Positions 1-12,152 are shown, counted from the first letter of the stretch. The stretch: 64,000 nucleotides of DNA from Nissolia schottii (GCA_003254905.1 QANU01016365.1:128401-192400); one strand, 5' to 3'. Numbers and translations: made by a program. Notes: a model not told the origin generated them from the letters alone.

Positions 1-854
1 CATTGTTACAAAAGATAGTCAACATTAGCACAACAAAAAATAATTATTGTAATTGTTACCGTGAGAAGATACGTGCTAAGAATAAAAAATTTGGGAAGGA
101 AAACCAAATAATTGTGGATAAATTTGTCTCAATCAAATAATAGTGAAGATAAGTTATTATTTTTTCACATTAATTTCATTCCCAAGACATGGAAATAAAA
201 TATTCTTAACCCGTGACGTCGGAATGAAAAGTGATAGAAACTTGGGTAAATAAGTTTCTTGGGAATGATTTATTCATTGGAATAAATTTTCATATCTTAA
301 AATAAACGCAGGTATCAAAATTTTCCAAGTTAATGATCCCAGGAATATTCAAATATACCTTAAAACAAACACTCCATAAGAAAATGTGAGTTTTAGACAA
401 TTTTGCAATAGCAATTACAAATAGAAAAGAAAAAAAATTAATTATGGAGTGAGTTAAATAACTATTTAAAATGTGTGATAGTAGATAAGGGGAAAATGAA
501 AAAAAAAATGGACATCAAAAAAGAATTCTCTTTTATTTAATTGTAGATATAATAAATAAATAAAAACTAACCCAAACTAAATTGATTCACTTTTTCAACC
601 TTCACATGCATCTCGTCTAGGTCAATATGAACACCCTTACTGAAAAGGGTCCACATTTGTCCATCATTAGATGTTTCTGATTTCAAGTGGCTGAATATTG
701 AAGGGTGGGCATGTGTTGGGTTAGGGTCCTTCCATATTTATACATATATACATATAAATTTTCTTTGTGGGAATTCTTGGGAGTGCTATTGCCGCTCTCA
801 TTTGTTTAGTACCACTATCTCTTTAGAGCTTCAATCTTAATATTCTTCAATGCT
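1..854. other. AT-rich intergenic DNA, no gene seen
   Basis: Long A/T runs and no reading frame with recognisable protein similarity on either strand. I see no terminal repeats or RNA gene here. It may be flank of a gene left of the window, but nothing in the sequence shows this. Confidence 0.6.
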
Positions 855-1980
855 CTTAATTATAAAATGTGTTAAGTTTTTTTTTCCTATTATCATTTGT
901 CATTATTGTATTCTAAACTACTTAAATTGAATTATAATTAATAATTAATATGAATTAATGTCAAATATCAAATTAATTCTTTTTAATTAACTTTTTTTAA
1001 ATAATACTAATACATTAAATCAAGCTCATATTAATAAAAGTTATTATTGAAAATATTTTTGAATTTATTTAAATTTTAAATCTATTTTATAATTATTTTA
1101 AAACATGTTATTTTAAAAAAATTATTTTAATTCTAGCTCATATTTTAAAACTACTATTTAAAAAATATGTTAACAAACTATGTATTACTAAAACATAATT
1201 ATTATTTAACGTTTTAATTAAATAACTTGAATAAAAATTATAATAAAATAAAATCTGAACAATTTTTCAAATTTGATAAAAAGGTAGAAGCCTCATTTTG
1301 AATCATGTTTGCTTTTATATTGCATCTAAAATTTGTCATTCAACGACTCTATCCCAAAGATAATTCACAAGAATTATTGAAATAAAATTTGTTACTTCAA
1401 CACAAAAATATCAAAATGACATTCAATAATTCTTATATTGAAGTAGTAAATTTCATTCAACAATTCTTGTGAATTATATTTTAGATAGAGTTATAAAATA
1501 ACAAAATTTGGATGCACTATTTTTACAAAAGCAAGTATGATGTGAAAAGAGGTTCATAGTTTTGTTTGATTAAATTTGAAAAATTATTTAAATTTTATTT
1601 TATAATATTTTTATTCAAACTAATTATTAAATTTAAGTTCTGATGTTTTTTTGACTTAGAAATTTAAATAATAATTAAATAGTATTTTTAGTATATTGTT
1701 TAACTAGTATAGCATATTCTTTTCAAAAATATTTTAATTTTAAATAATTTTAAATACCATATTTTTAAATAATTCTAAAATTTATTTAAAATCTGAATAA
1801 ATTTAAATTATATTTAACTATAATTTTATTAATATAAGCTTGATTTAATGAATTGATATTATTTAAAAATAGTTAACTTATATTTTATAGTAATTAATAT
1901 AATTATTAAATATAAATTAGAATATAGTAGTAACAAAGGGTAGTAGATAAAATAACAAGTTAACACAATTTATAATTAAG
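855..1980. repeat. ~1.1 kb AT-rich foldback (long inverted repeat)
   Basis: The two halves are imperfect reverse complements along nearly their whole length, with the turn near 1400-1445. Left-arm landmarks such as CTTAATTATAAAATGTG (856 on), CATTAAATCAAGCTCATAT (about 1014) and ATAATTCACAAGAATT (about 1361) recur in reverse complement at about 1962-1980, 1833-1855 and 1463-1480. No coding capacity is visible. It is probably a MITE or foldback transposon. I found no convincing target-site duplication, so family and exact ends are uncertain. Confidence 0.75.
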
Positions 1981-3299
1981 GGTATTTGACCAACAAGTTG
2001 TTGGACGAGTGATAGCAGCTTGGTCTCCCGTAAAAATGAGGACACAAGTTCGATTTCCGAGATGTGCACTTGTTTCCCACAATTTTGTTCATAAAAAAAA
2101 ATAAGTTTCTTCCTTCGGTACCCATGCTTTTACATATATCTTTATATTTCAACGGTCATGATTTACTTTCAGGTGTCACGTAGTTGATTCTTAGCCATAG
2201 ATAATTATAGGATACCAATACCCTTGAATTTGATGGCTTATCGGAGTAGTCCCAAAAAATAATAATTAAGGGTGGTTGAAGGATATTAATATTGAAAGCA
2301 TTAAAGGAGTGGCACTAGACAAATGGGAGCCGAATTTCTTTCCGTCCCACTTAATTAAATTCATATAGTTGATATTCCTAGATGAATTTAATTTTTTCCT
2401 CTAAGAATATGTACAAGAATTCCTCCAACATTTTTCAGTAGTGAGGCAAGCATGGCTACCTAGTGCTTCACATTTTGTGGACAAGGGAAGGTGGGAATGA
2501 AGGACTATGCAAAACATGCAGGCTTTTGACATAAATTACACAGCCTTGGTTCAATTACTTNTGAACACAACAATTAATTAAATTTGACTCTGAAACTTGT
2601 TTCTTAGCCTCCAAATTTGGACCATCCTATAGTAGTATAGTAGCAGTGGAGGATGGTTTTGTCTTTTGGGGGTCCAATTCTAATTTACACCTCCTATATT
2701 GGGTGGAGAAAACCAAGCTTCATGTCCATGCATGCAAAACTCTTGTTCACTTACTACTACTTTCATATATATGTGCTTGCAAATGAAATCCAATAAAATT
2801 TTCCCTTTTTTTTGTAACAGAAGCTAAGAGAAATCCAATAAATCTCACGCTTGAGTTTGGTGAAGGTTAAAATAAAGAAACTACCGAAATATATATAGGT
2901 ACATGATCTAGTTACAACTTAATAAAATTTAATTTTTAAATAATATCTTAAAGAAAAAAAAAGCTATAATTTTGAATCTATATATTGTCACTTTAACTTA
3001 TATGTTAGACTCTCTCGCCTATCATTTTCAAAGTCTAACATATAATACAATTTGATTAAATAATAGTATAATTTAGTGGTTCAGACCAATTTACATCTAT
3101 CAATTAAGATGGATTAAGCATGAGAATTAATCCAAGATCAACAAGGCATCATGGTCTTTGGTAGGGAACATAAGATTCCATTCCCAAAAATCTCCTCAAA
3201 GCAAGTTTTGGGAGGACAAAAGGGAAATTATATGGGACACGGATTGGAGACTTTGGATTTTAGTATGAATCCTTTGGGATATATAGAGCCTTAGCCAAG
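1981..3299. other. Intergenic DNA, no gene seen
   Basis: Mixed AT-rich sequence with one undetermined base at 2561 and no supportable coding region. A short stretch near 1985-2080 has a GTTCGATT-like box resembling a tRNA B box, but no complete tRNA can be folded around it. Confidence 0.5.
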
Positions 3300-3790
3300 A
3301 CTCCTTGGTCAATATCTCCCTCGAAAGCACTACGAAAAGGACACCCTCTGTACCTGAGAGGTATGTTTCGGATCCTGGAGCTCCGTGGAGGATGATGGTC
3401 GGCCGGGGCGGGTACCTGCAAGGACTCCGATGCTTAAGTTAATAAAGGGTTGAGGTGTGGGTGTAAAGTATGGGTCTAGAGTCTGAGAGCGTACCTGGCT
3501 GGCTGGCCCTATTTATATACCTGGATGGTATCCGTGATTTCCTCAATCCAGCAGATATCCTTCCTGTTTTGCCTCTTGGGATCGCGGCGTGATGCCCGCT
3601 GGTGAGAGTCTGTCACGGGGCGTGATGATAGCTGGTCAGTTTGGGGTCGGCTCGGGTTGCACTGGCTCTCTCGGACCGTTCAGCAGGTATGGGCCATTAT
3701 CCTCTAGTTGGACTGCGTTGTAGGCCAATCGCGGGTGCTCTGCGGAATGGGCCTTTGAGGTCCAGTCCGTAACACCCTCTTTGCGCCCAG
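3300..3790 (-). repeat. LTR-like GC-rich remnant, probably gypsy (Tat-type)
   Basis: This island is much richer in G+C than its flanks. On the - strand it carries GCATCGGAGTCCTTGCAGGTACC (reverse complement near 3410-3432), split here only for description: CATCGGAGT followed by CTTGCA. The same motif, CATCGGAGTTCCTTGCA, occurs at 26780-26796 at the end of the LTR-like block before a Tat-type gag remnant. From memory, this motif is common at the 3' end of LTRs in that lineage. No paired LTR or coding region lies beside it, so it is best read as a solo or broken LTR. Confidence 0.45.
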
Positions 3791-4365
3791 CTTAAGGTTC
3801 TCAACCTAGACCAACCCACCCCCTTATTTTATGGGATGTTTTCCATTGACCTAACACAAGAAACCCTTTCTTTATACTCATTTTGATCTTTTCTAGTCAT
3901 GTGACACAATTGGTGAAAAAGGATTTTATTTATCTTATGAATAAAAAAAAACCTAGGAAAGAGAGAGTCCTGATAGCGATAAGAGCATGAGACATATTTG
4001 TCATGATCTTCTTTTCCTTGCCCCGGCCTAGGCACCAGGCTAAGCTCAATAAGCACCTCTAGAGCCATTCAGGGGAGAAAGAGGGGGAAGGAGGAAGAAC
4101 GAGAGTACACTTAGCCAAAAAAATCCTAAAAACTTGAAGGACCTAAAATCAAAGAGTGGGCATCTTCCTAAACACAAATCTTTCGGTCAAGGGAGATTGA
4201 ATTGATCGTCCATAAGGTGGCTTAGTTAAGGGATCGGGATCGTTCACTTTTTCATATCTAAGTCTCACATTAATTTTTTCCACCATTAATATCTTCTCAA
4301 ACTTCATACCAAACTTACAAACCTTGAATATATCATTAATGCTTTAAACCTTGGTTAACTCTTTA
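3791..4365. other. Intergenic DNA, no gene seen
   Basis: No coding region or repeat structure that I can support. The last three bases (TTA, 4363-4365) are the left copy of the target duplication of the CACTA element that follows. Confidence 0.5.
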
Positions 4366-5225
4366 CACTACAAGAAAAGAAGAAAATCATGATGGACATT
4401 TCACGGCAGTTCATGACATCCGTCGCGGATTCCTTGCTTTTTGGCATTTCATCATGGCGGTTGAGGCGAACGACAACTAAGAGCTAACAATTTGTGGCGG
4501 TTTATAAGTGTGGGCAGCGGTTCACACTTACAAAACTCGCTAGGTTTCACCCTCTTTCGCTCATTGATTAATTTTCCCATTGTCTCCTCTCTGTTCCCTC
4601 TCTTACCATCTTGTGGAACTAGGTTTCCCTAATTGTTCTAATTGTTTAATACAATATGTTTCGATGACGACAAATACAATATGCTCTAATTGTCCATGCT
4701 TATTGTCTATGCTTATGTTTGTAGAACTAGGTTTTCCTAGTTGTTCTATTTAATTTAATATATCTTGATGATGACAAATAGAACATAACAAACACATAAT
4801 GACAATTAGAATGCAAAAGGATGTTATATGCTAAAAAGAATACATTTGATCTTGTATGATTAAACTTGATGGTATCATATAGCTTACACATATACAATGA
4901 TATATGAGAAACATCCTTTTGAGAACACATACAATAATGAATTATACATGCATTAAAGGATTAACTTTGGATATGTGTATATGCATGAATATCAAGTGCT
5001 ATAGTGTTAGAATGCATGCATGTTAGTAAAAGAATATTATTTGATTAATATAATAATTTGATTTTCTCCTAATTGTATATGGATGATGCATTGATTGATC
5101 TATAGATGCATATTAAGATATTGAACACATTGGACTAACTATACTTTCTAGTGAATAATTCTATGTATAGGAAAGTCCAAGGCATCAAGAACAAGATGGA
5201 ACAAGAAGGAACATATTCATATGAT

Positions 5226-5533
5226 GCCCAAATTCAAAAGAAAGAGCATAAAATGCTTATTCCATGAAGAACATGGTAATGTCGAAGATAGGATTCATGA
5301 AGAATACCAAGTCCAAGCAAGCGGTCAAAATGATATAGTTTCTTAGGACTTAAGGTATTCTTGTCAAAGAAAATTTGANGCCCAAATTCAAAAGAAAGAC
5401 CATAAAATGCTTATTCCATGAAGAACATGGTAATGTCGAAGATAGGATTCATGAAGAATACCAAGTCCAAGCAAGCGGTCAAAATGATATAGTTTCTTAG
5501 GACTTAAGGTATTCTTGTCAAAGAAAATTTGAT
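5226..5533. repeat. 154-bp tandem duplication joined by an N
   Basis: 5226-5379 and 5380-5533 match base for base apart from one substitution (AAAGAGCATA versus AAAGACCATA) and the N that ends the first copy where the second has T. Two near-identical copies meeting exactly at an undetermined base look like two contig ends laid side by side rather than overlapped. Confidence 0.95.
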
Positions 5534-5619
5534 ATATATCTCTGTCTAAACTCTTATAATGATGCTCTTAAATGATCTTTTGATTCTAGAATGAGAAAAA
5601 GGATGATTTGGCCCAGGAA

Positions 5620-5805
5620 AACTTTAGTCATTCGAATGACCAGGGTTTGTCATTTGAATGACCTAGTAAAAAAATCCATAACGGCTATATTTTCTTGATT
5701 CATTTAATGACTGAGAGGTGTCAATGACCTGGTAAAAAAAGCCATAACAACTATATTTTCTTGGTCATTCGATGACTAAGAGGTTTCATTCGAATAACCA
5801 AGCTC
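5620..5805. repeat. Cluster of TCATTCGAATGAC-type palindromes
   Basis: Perfect or decayed copies of the palindrome GGTCATTCGAATGACC occur about every 20-60 bases, for example GTCATTCGAATGACC near 5626, GTCATTTGAATGACC near 5649 and GGTCATTCGATGAC near 5762. The same motif forms an array at 63217-63480 inside an unrelated LTR. Confidence 0.75.
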
Positions 5806-6289
5806 CAGAAGCTAAAAAGTGATAGTTTTCAAAGGATAGAAATGAGAAATTAATTGGGTAATGGCTAGTAATTAATGGCTAGTACACTTACAAACTCTAT
5901 AAATACCCATTAAACTCACATTTCTAGCCAAGCTTTTCACTCCCATCATCCTCATACTTTATAATATCAATAGATTAATATTGAAATTGAAATGAAAACT
6001 GCTACATAGAATGAAAATTGAAATTTAAATATTTGCGGCGGATACGAACCACTGCTAAATTTCCAATGCACTTGGCGGCGGTTATTCTAGTTGTTACGAT
6101 GAACCGCCACTATATGCCTGCTAACGGTGGATTTAACAGCAATTGCAGAACCGCTGCGAATTGCTTCAAGAGGCGGTCGGGATTGCCGCAAAATTCTTTT
6201 TTAACCGCCACAAATTGCCTATTTTCTTGTAATGTTACTGGTTAAATCACCTAGTGATGGTTTAATACATCAACTTAGTGGGAATACAT

Positions 6290-6790
6290 GTAACGTCAAA
6301 TTCGCGAGTTTACCTAAATTTGTGGAATATAATTAAACTCGAATCATAAACTTGACTCGTAAACTTGTAAGAGTTTACTTATTATAAAAAAATAATAATA
6401 AATATTTATAATGAACTAACATAATATACTAAATTTATCGTAAAAATAATATAAGTTAAAATTTCACTTTTATTATCATATGAGGCAAACACAAGTCATA
6501 AAGTACAAAAAATAAATTAAAATAACGTAAAAAATTAAATAAGATAGTAAAACTTCATGATGTTATAAATTAACATAACATAAGTCAAGATGTCAAGATC
6601 CTCTATTTTGAAGTCGTAATTAAGGGTGATATTTGTGAATAATTGTCTTTGGGACTTGACAAGCTAAATTTTGATTGAAATAGTGAACTCGTGAGTTTAT
6701 TCAAAGTTTACCCAAGTTTATCCAAATGTACCCAAGTTTATTTAGGTTTGAGTTTCTAAGCGGTTTAACTCGAGAGTTTAATAACTATGA
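6290..6790. repeat. Foldback/MITE-like element with ACTCG-rich ends
   Basis: The left part contains CGCGAGTTTACC and AACTTGACTCGTAAACTTG. The right part contains CTCGTGAGTTTATTC and TTAACTCGAGAGTTTAAT, partly complementary to the left arm. The middle is AT-rich and non-coding. I could not define exact ends or a target duplication. Confidence 0.4.
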
Positions 6791-8261
6791 ATACATGAAA
6801 TCAAACTCTTAAGCTATTAGTAAATTATGGTTATAATAGTATGGTTTAAACTCACAATCTAGTGATTACACTCCTACCTCTTGTAGGTTAGGAGTACAAG
6901 GTTCAATTCTCATATTGCCATACTCCTCTCCACCGCCTTAGCTTACCAAACGTTACAGTTATGCGTATTTTATAGATATAAAAGGATAGATTGCATTTTT
7001 ATCATTATTTTTATTTTAAAATTGAACTTACTTTTTTTATTCTTTTTTTACTCGATACAATCTTATTCCAATATCGTAGTATAAATTTACATAAAAAAAA
7101 GGGTCATGTGTCTTGCTTCTATCAAATTCTGGGAACTTTCTCTAATGAACCTCCACTCCCTCATGCATTATCTGTCTTTGTCAAAGCAAATCTATCTCAT
7201 AAGGGTAGGCGCACACAATCGAGATCCTGTAACAGAAGGGAAAAGTAGGTGGTGTTGGTGGCAGATTAAAACATGAAATTTGTGTGGTCCATAGCCATGC
7301 CCACTTATAACAGAAAATGACCTTACAATTTGTGTGAGCGGGGCTGCATTTCAATTCATTACCCTTAATAATAATATAGATATTTATTATGTACTGAGAC
7401 ATATAAGAAAACCCCAGACACAAAGTGGAGGCCACAATTGCATTTATTGATTGATGATGAGAATTGGAAGCACATGGATAAATTGCTTGCCGTACTTGAA
7501 CATGTAAATTTTTTCCCTATAGATATTTTGAAGAATTCTTGTCACAATTTTCTTCTCTTTTTAAATGATAGAATTTAATTTTAGCTTTTAATTAATGTGA
7601 GATTTTTCGTATTATCAATTAAGCACATATAACTTTTGAAATAATTATTATAAGAACTATACAATTATATAATTAAAAAAATTTTATGCTGATAGAATCC
7701 AATTTAATGGTTTGAAATAACAATTTTATTTATCACCGAAGCAAGTTTTTACTAGACCTATGCATTTTTTTTAAAAAAAAAATCTAATAGAAAAACAAAC
7801 GTCTTTAACTGTCTAGAAAAGAAAGAAACTGATCGGAGTTGTTAGAAACATTAACCACTTTTACAATTTAAATTCATGCGGTATCTTGCATTATTTCGTA
7901 TTATTTACGGATTACTTATAGAACCCCTTTTATTTATACCTGCAGTAAATGATTTCTGGTCAGTTATTTTAAGTGGTAACGATGAGAGATAAGTTATTGA
8001 ACACATGGTGACATTGATGGGCAGTTAAATTTGGTGGGTAGTTAAGTTTCTTCAGCTAACATTTTAATCTCATAAAAAATTCTTTATCAATTTATTTGTA
8101 AGTGGTAAATGGAAACAATATCCTTTATACTAGTGTATAAATGCTTGTATACATAAAAACAAATCTCGATTAGTGTATTTTAAATAAATAAAAAAAACGT
8201 AATTTTACAATGCTTCTAAATATTCAAGAATTAATATGAACGCAACTTCATAATGTTAAGT
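6791..8261. other. Intergenic DNA, no gene seen
   Basis: AT-rich; the short open frames here have no recognisable similarity and biased, low-complexity composition. Nothing else can be supported. Confidence 0.5.
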
Positions 8262-9175
8262 CTTGGTTTGATAATGTTATAACTCTTTAAAATCTATTGA
8301 GTTTTATGAGCTCTCTAAAAACTAAGGGTAAGAAAATCGGACCGGACATCGAACTGGTCAAGGCAAGAGTTCAGGAGTTCAGAGGTTCAACTAAAGGTTC
8401 AACTGTGGTCAAATAAAAATATATATTTTATTATTTATATGAATATATATTTATATATATGATTAATTATATACCATATAACAAATAAAAATTACTTTTT
8501 ATATATTATTTGTCCATTGTTAGTGTTGTGAAAGTATATTTTTCAACAAAATTTATAGGTATTACATCAAAATCAATAAAAAAATTATTATTTTTATTTT
8601 ATTTCTAAAAAAAAATTGTAATTTTCAAAAAAAAAAGCTAAAAGGAGAACCAGTCCAGTTCACCAATTTTAACTGGTTTTCACCGGTTCTCAAGATAGTC
8701 GATTCTATAAAGCAAACTGCACCAGACAGGGGTCTGGTTCCCAGTTCAACAGGTCGGACCAGCCAGTACAGTCCAATTTTTTGAACCATGCTAAAAATCG
8801 CTTTTGAAAAACTATAGTAGTATTGTTTGGTAAAATAATACAAAAATTGTTGTTTATAATTAGAAGTCATAATAATGATGCTTGATAAATATAATGTTGA
8901 TTAAGTTGCTCTTAAAATATAAAATGATTATAATGAATATAAATAGTAAAAGATCATTTCTAGTTTAATATTTCATTAATTATTGAATGATGAAACTAGA
9001 AATTTATTAAAATTTAAGATTATTTGAATATTTTTAAATTTTAAATTTAAGAGAGTTAAAGCTAGCTCTAAAAAGCCTCTTTTGAGAGCTCCCAATAACA
9101 CCCCTAACTCTAAAAAGTTAGGAGCAAAAGCTCTTAAGCTTCTCTATTTACTAAACACAAAAAATTGGCTTGTGC
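8262..9175. mobile_element. Nested MITE-like elements
   Basis: The outer pair consists of AGCTCTCTAAAAA-type sequence near 8310-8325 and its counterparts GAGAGCTCCC and TAACTCTAAAAAG near 9085-9118. The inner element (about 8327-8790) begins with AGGGTAAGAAAATCGGACCGGA and ends with a partly complementary GTCCAATTTTTTGAACCATG; its interior repeats CCGGTTC and GGTTCAAC motifs. CTAAAAA flanks the inner element on both sides (about 8317-8323 and 8790-8796), consistent with a target duplication. No coding capacity. Confidence 0.45.
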
Positions 9176-10129
9176 TTTTGAGAACATAAACACCTCCTCA
9201 AAAAGCTACTACCCATCATCGGCAGTTTGTTGGTGTGAGATTTCACCACCTTTGATGTGAAACTTTCTCATATCTTAAAAATGGAAGTCAAACCTACTTC
9301 TAATCTATTAAAATTGGCATCACATACTATTTTAGCACCAAATATATTAATCCTGTTTAGCCAAAAAAATTAGAAATCATTATCATTGATTACATGACAT
9401 GGCTAAGGGTTCAAATTGGTGGTCCACCCATGTGTCCAAGGAGAAGGGATGTAGGATGACACTTTTCCTTCGTCACAACCTTGGGTCATTGATGAGTTTT
9501 GGGGAACTATTTGGATTGTGGTCTTGGGGGCTTTGGACTTCAACTTAAGCCTCTTGGGTAATACCCATTAAGGAATAATGGAGAATCTTGTGACAAATCA
9601 GTCTATAAGCAGCAAGGCTTGACACAATAGACACGTTTCTCAGCCCCAAATATCACTTTATCTCAAAATCTCACTCAAACCTATCTTAATTAGCTGGTTG
9701 TCCAAGAGCTTAGAAAAATAAGGATCATGGGTTAGAGAGAATAGCAAGAAAGAGGAAATGTATGAAATGATCCTAAAACTATATGCAAAAATTAAGTAAA
9801 ATGGTTCTCATTGGAGAGTTATCACGTTTAACCATATTCATGAAGTGTAGCTAAGTACAAATTAAGGACTAATTTGACTAAGTTAAAAATTGATAAGGAC
9901 TAAATTTGATTTTTTTTTAAGAGAACAAATTGATTCATATATGATTTAATAGAGATAAAAAAGAAACTTATAACTTTTTAGAATTTAATTGTTATATGAT
10001 AATGGTGTATGTTTCTACTAAGTTATATGTGCTGAGTTTATGTGCACTAGCCTTTCTTGAGCTTGATCAACTAGGGATTTGTGCAGGTGCAACCAATCAG
10101 TCATGTCGCTGCGTAGAGATACTACATGA
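9176..10129. other. Intergenic DNA, no gene seen
   Basis: No supportable gene. The last part (from about 10080) may belong to the leader of the gypsy gag remnant that follows. Confidence 0.45.
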
Positions 10130-11190
10130 CGTACCATTGAGTCTGCGGTTCTTGCAAATGTTATTAGGGAAATGGCCCAAGCCACCACTCGGATGACAAC
10201 TGCCACTGCTCAACGGAATGTACCCTTGACGGCTCAGGAGGTCGAGGCTCAGAAGTACGGGGAGTTCACCCAAGCAAACCCACCAGTTTTTGAAGGCGTA
10301 ATGGACCCAGACCTGGTCCACGACTGGATAAGGAAGATGGAACAGATCTTTGAAGACATTCCATGCACTGAATCTCAGAAGGTAAAGTTCGCATCAAGGA
10401 AGCTGGACGGAGCGGCAGGGGAATAGTGGAACATGACTAGACCCCTTCTCGGACAGAATGAGTTTCCGATCACCTAGAACCAATTTACTGCAGCTTTCAT
10501 GGATAAGTATTTTCCCTGGGAGCTACGTGATAAAAAAGAAGCCGAATTCCTTGAGCTTAAGCAAGGAGCAATGACAGTTGCAGAGTATACGACAAAATTT
10601 GAAAGGTTGTGCCAGTGCTCCAGAATGTACCAACTCCACCTAGACGAAGAGTGGAAATGTGGAAAGTATCTACGTGGGATAAAGCCAGAAGTGCAAGTGT
10701 TCATTAATGTGCTAGGTGTTCGGGATTACGCCACACTTGTAAATAAGTGCCTAGCTCAGGAGGAGGCTGCAAGGAACATGGCCAAGGTGCGAGACGAAAG
10801 AAACAAGAGGAAAAGGGCTGAGCAGGAAAGTGCCTCTTACAATCAAAGGAGAAAGTAGCTTTTTCAAGCTCAATATCAACCCCAACAACTACAGGAGCTG
10901 AGGCAGACCTAGGACCATTTTCAACAAGGAACCCAACTAGAGAAGAGGACTCAAGGATAAGGCGCTCAGGAAGAACACCAGGGCAACAAGAGCAACTCAC
11001 CTTGCCTGAAGTGTGCAAGCTACACTAGGTAGTTTGTCTAGTTAGGAGGAATGCCTGCTACAAGTGCAGAAAAAGCAAGCACTTCGCCAAAGATTACCGT
11101 GCAAACCCAGCCCAGCAGGTTGGGCGAGTTTTTACCCTAACAGCCGAAGAAGCACAAGACATGGACGATCACGCTCAGGGTAAGTAAATA
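10130..11190 (+). pseudogene. Ty3/gypsy gag remnant (Tekay/Del-like)
   Basis: Reading from about 10130, the product shows a retrotransposon gag domain: TQANPPVFEGVMDP, then DLVHDWIRKMEQIFEDIPC and KVKFASRKLDGAAGE, and after a break AAFMDKYFPWELRDKKEAEF, MTVAEYTTKFERLCQ and EEAARNMAKVRDERNKRKR. Two TAG stops (10424 and 10477) fall where this family normally has tryptophan, consistent with G-to-A decay of TGG. More stops follow around 10858 and 11020. A CCHC zinc knuckle is still readable near 11055-11100 (CYKCRKSKHFAKDYR) but its last cysteine has become tyrosine. Protease, reverse transcriptase and integrase are absent: about 80 bases after the knuckle the sequence reaches a polypurine tract and LTR-like start, so pol was deleted. 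Assignment to Tekay/Del rests on the gag style and is less certain than gypsy itself. Confidence 0.85.
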
Positions 11191-11267
11191 GTAATAGGTA
11201 AAAGCCTTAATCGGAAGGTGAACGACCCAAAAATTTGGCAATGCTAGAATTTCGGGGCGAAATTCTT

Positions 11268-11480
11268 TTAAGGGGAGTGGAATGTACCATCCTGATTTTT
11301 TCCCTTACAAAGATTTCGCATAATAAATTGATATATAAGTAATATAATTAGACTAGAGTTTTAAATCTCAATTTTATTATCCAAAAATGTCAAATAAGGT
11401 AATAGTTCGCAATTTCGCGAAAATCTGCAGACACCGAATTTATTATCTTTTGTCAAACATCAAAGGTATCTGTAAAGAAC
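11268..11480 (+). mobile_element. Polypurine tract and start of gypsy 3' LTR
   Basis: AAGGGGAGTGGAA is a typical polypurine tract directly before a 3' LTR. The LTR start TGTACCATCCTGATTTTT (from 11283) closely resembles TGTAACATCCCGATTTTT at 34914, the start of a complete solo LTR. The right end of this LTR could not be found, so the end given is only where similarity to LTR sequence is last plausible. Confidence 0.55.
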
Positions 11481-12144
11481 ATTTTTATGAAAATAAATTT
11501 ATAGCGCTCTTATGATTTATGATTTGTCAAAAGCAACTTTTTTATATTTTAAAAATTTAATTTGAAAGGGGCAACTGCATCTGCTTGTGCTAGGATTGGC
11601 TGAAGTTGGCTGCTTCGTTTTGCTTTTATCTCAAATCAGAGAGAGAGCAGTCATGTACATCCATCCATCATCTATCTATCCACTGAGAATTATCACAAAA
11701 CGCTAGATGCATCATGCATGTTACTAACTGTTTTATTGTCTTATCTTTGTTTTTAATTCAACCCCCTACTCTGTTCTTGTATTCAGCATTAGATATTAAG
11801 TTAGATGTTAACATATATCCAATATTGAACAGTTCGATGGGTAATGATGAGATTATAAGTAACCAACGATTCAACTCTCATACCCTATGTTTGGTTCAAT
11901 TTTATGCAACACCCAAATATCTCACATTTCTTTCGTTTAGCTATAGCTAAGGCTGTAGATTTTTATAGACGATAGAATGAAGGGACTCGTGGGAAGAAAC
12001 AAATATCATCCTCATATTTTAATATTTTAAATAGGATTTTGGGCGATAAGGGAGAAATAAGATTTTTTTTTTCTTCAGGCACTTTTTTCTAAATCATTCT
12101 TTTGACAAAATTAGTCATTTTCTCTTTGTAGAGGTTTGCTCAAA
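11481..12144. other. Intergenic or LTR-derived DNA, no gene seen
   Basis: No coding region I can support. Part of this may be the body of the gypsy LTR that starts at 11283. Confidence 0.4.
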
Positions 12145-12152
12145 ATACCGAT

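Larger units (their letters stand above)
4366..6234. mobile_element. Non-autonomous CACTA (En/Spm-type) transposon
   Basis: The left end is CACTACAAGAAAAG. The right end is TTTTCTTGTAATG, the reverse complement of CACTACAAGAAAA with one mismatch. TTA flanks both sides (4363-4365 and 6235-6237), giving the 3-bp target duplication expected of this superfamily. Both subterminal regions (about 4380-4530 and 6030-6215) carry repeated GGCGGTT / AACCGCC motifs, the usual binding-site arrays of CACTA transposases. No transposase reading frame is present in the 1869 bp, so movement would need a helper element. The interior holds a 154-bp tandem duplication and a cluster of TCATTCGAATGAC palindromes, listed separately. 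Confidence 0.88.

Noticed and set aside
6018..6245. 75-residue frame at the right end of the CACTA element
   Set aside because: Built from subterminal GGCGGTT-type repeats and crossing the transposon end.
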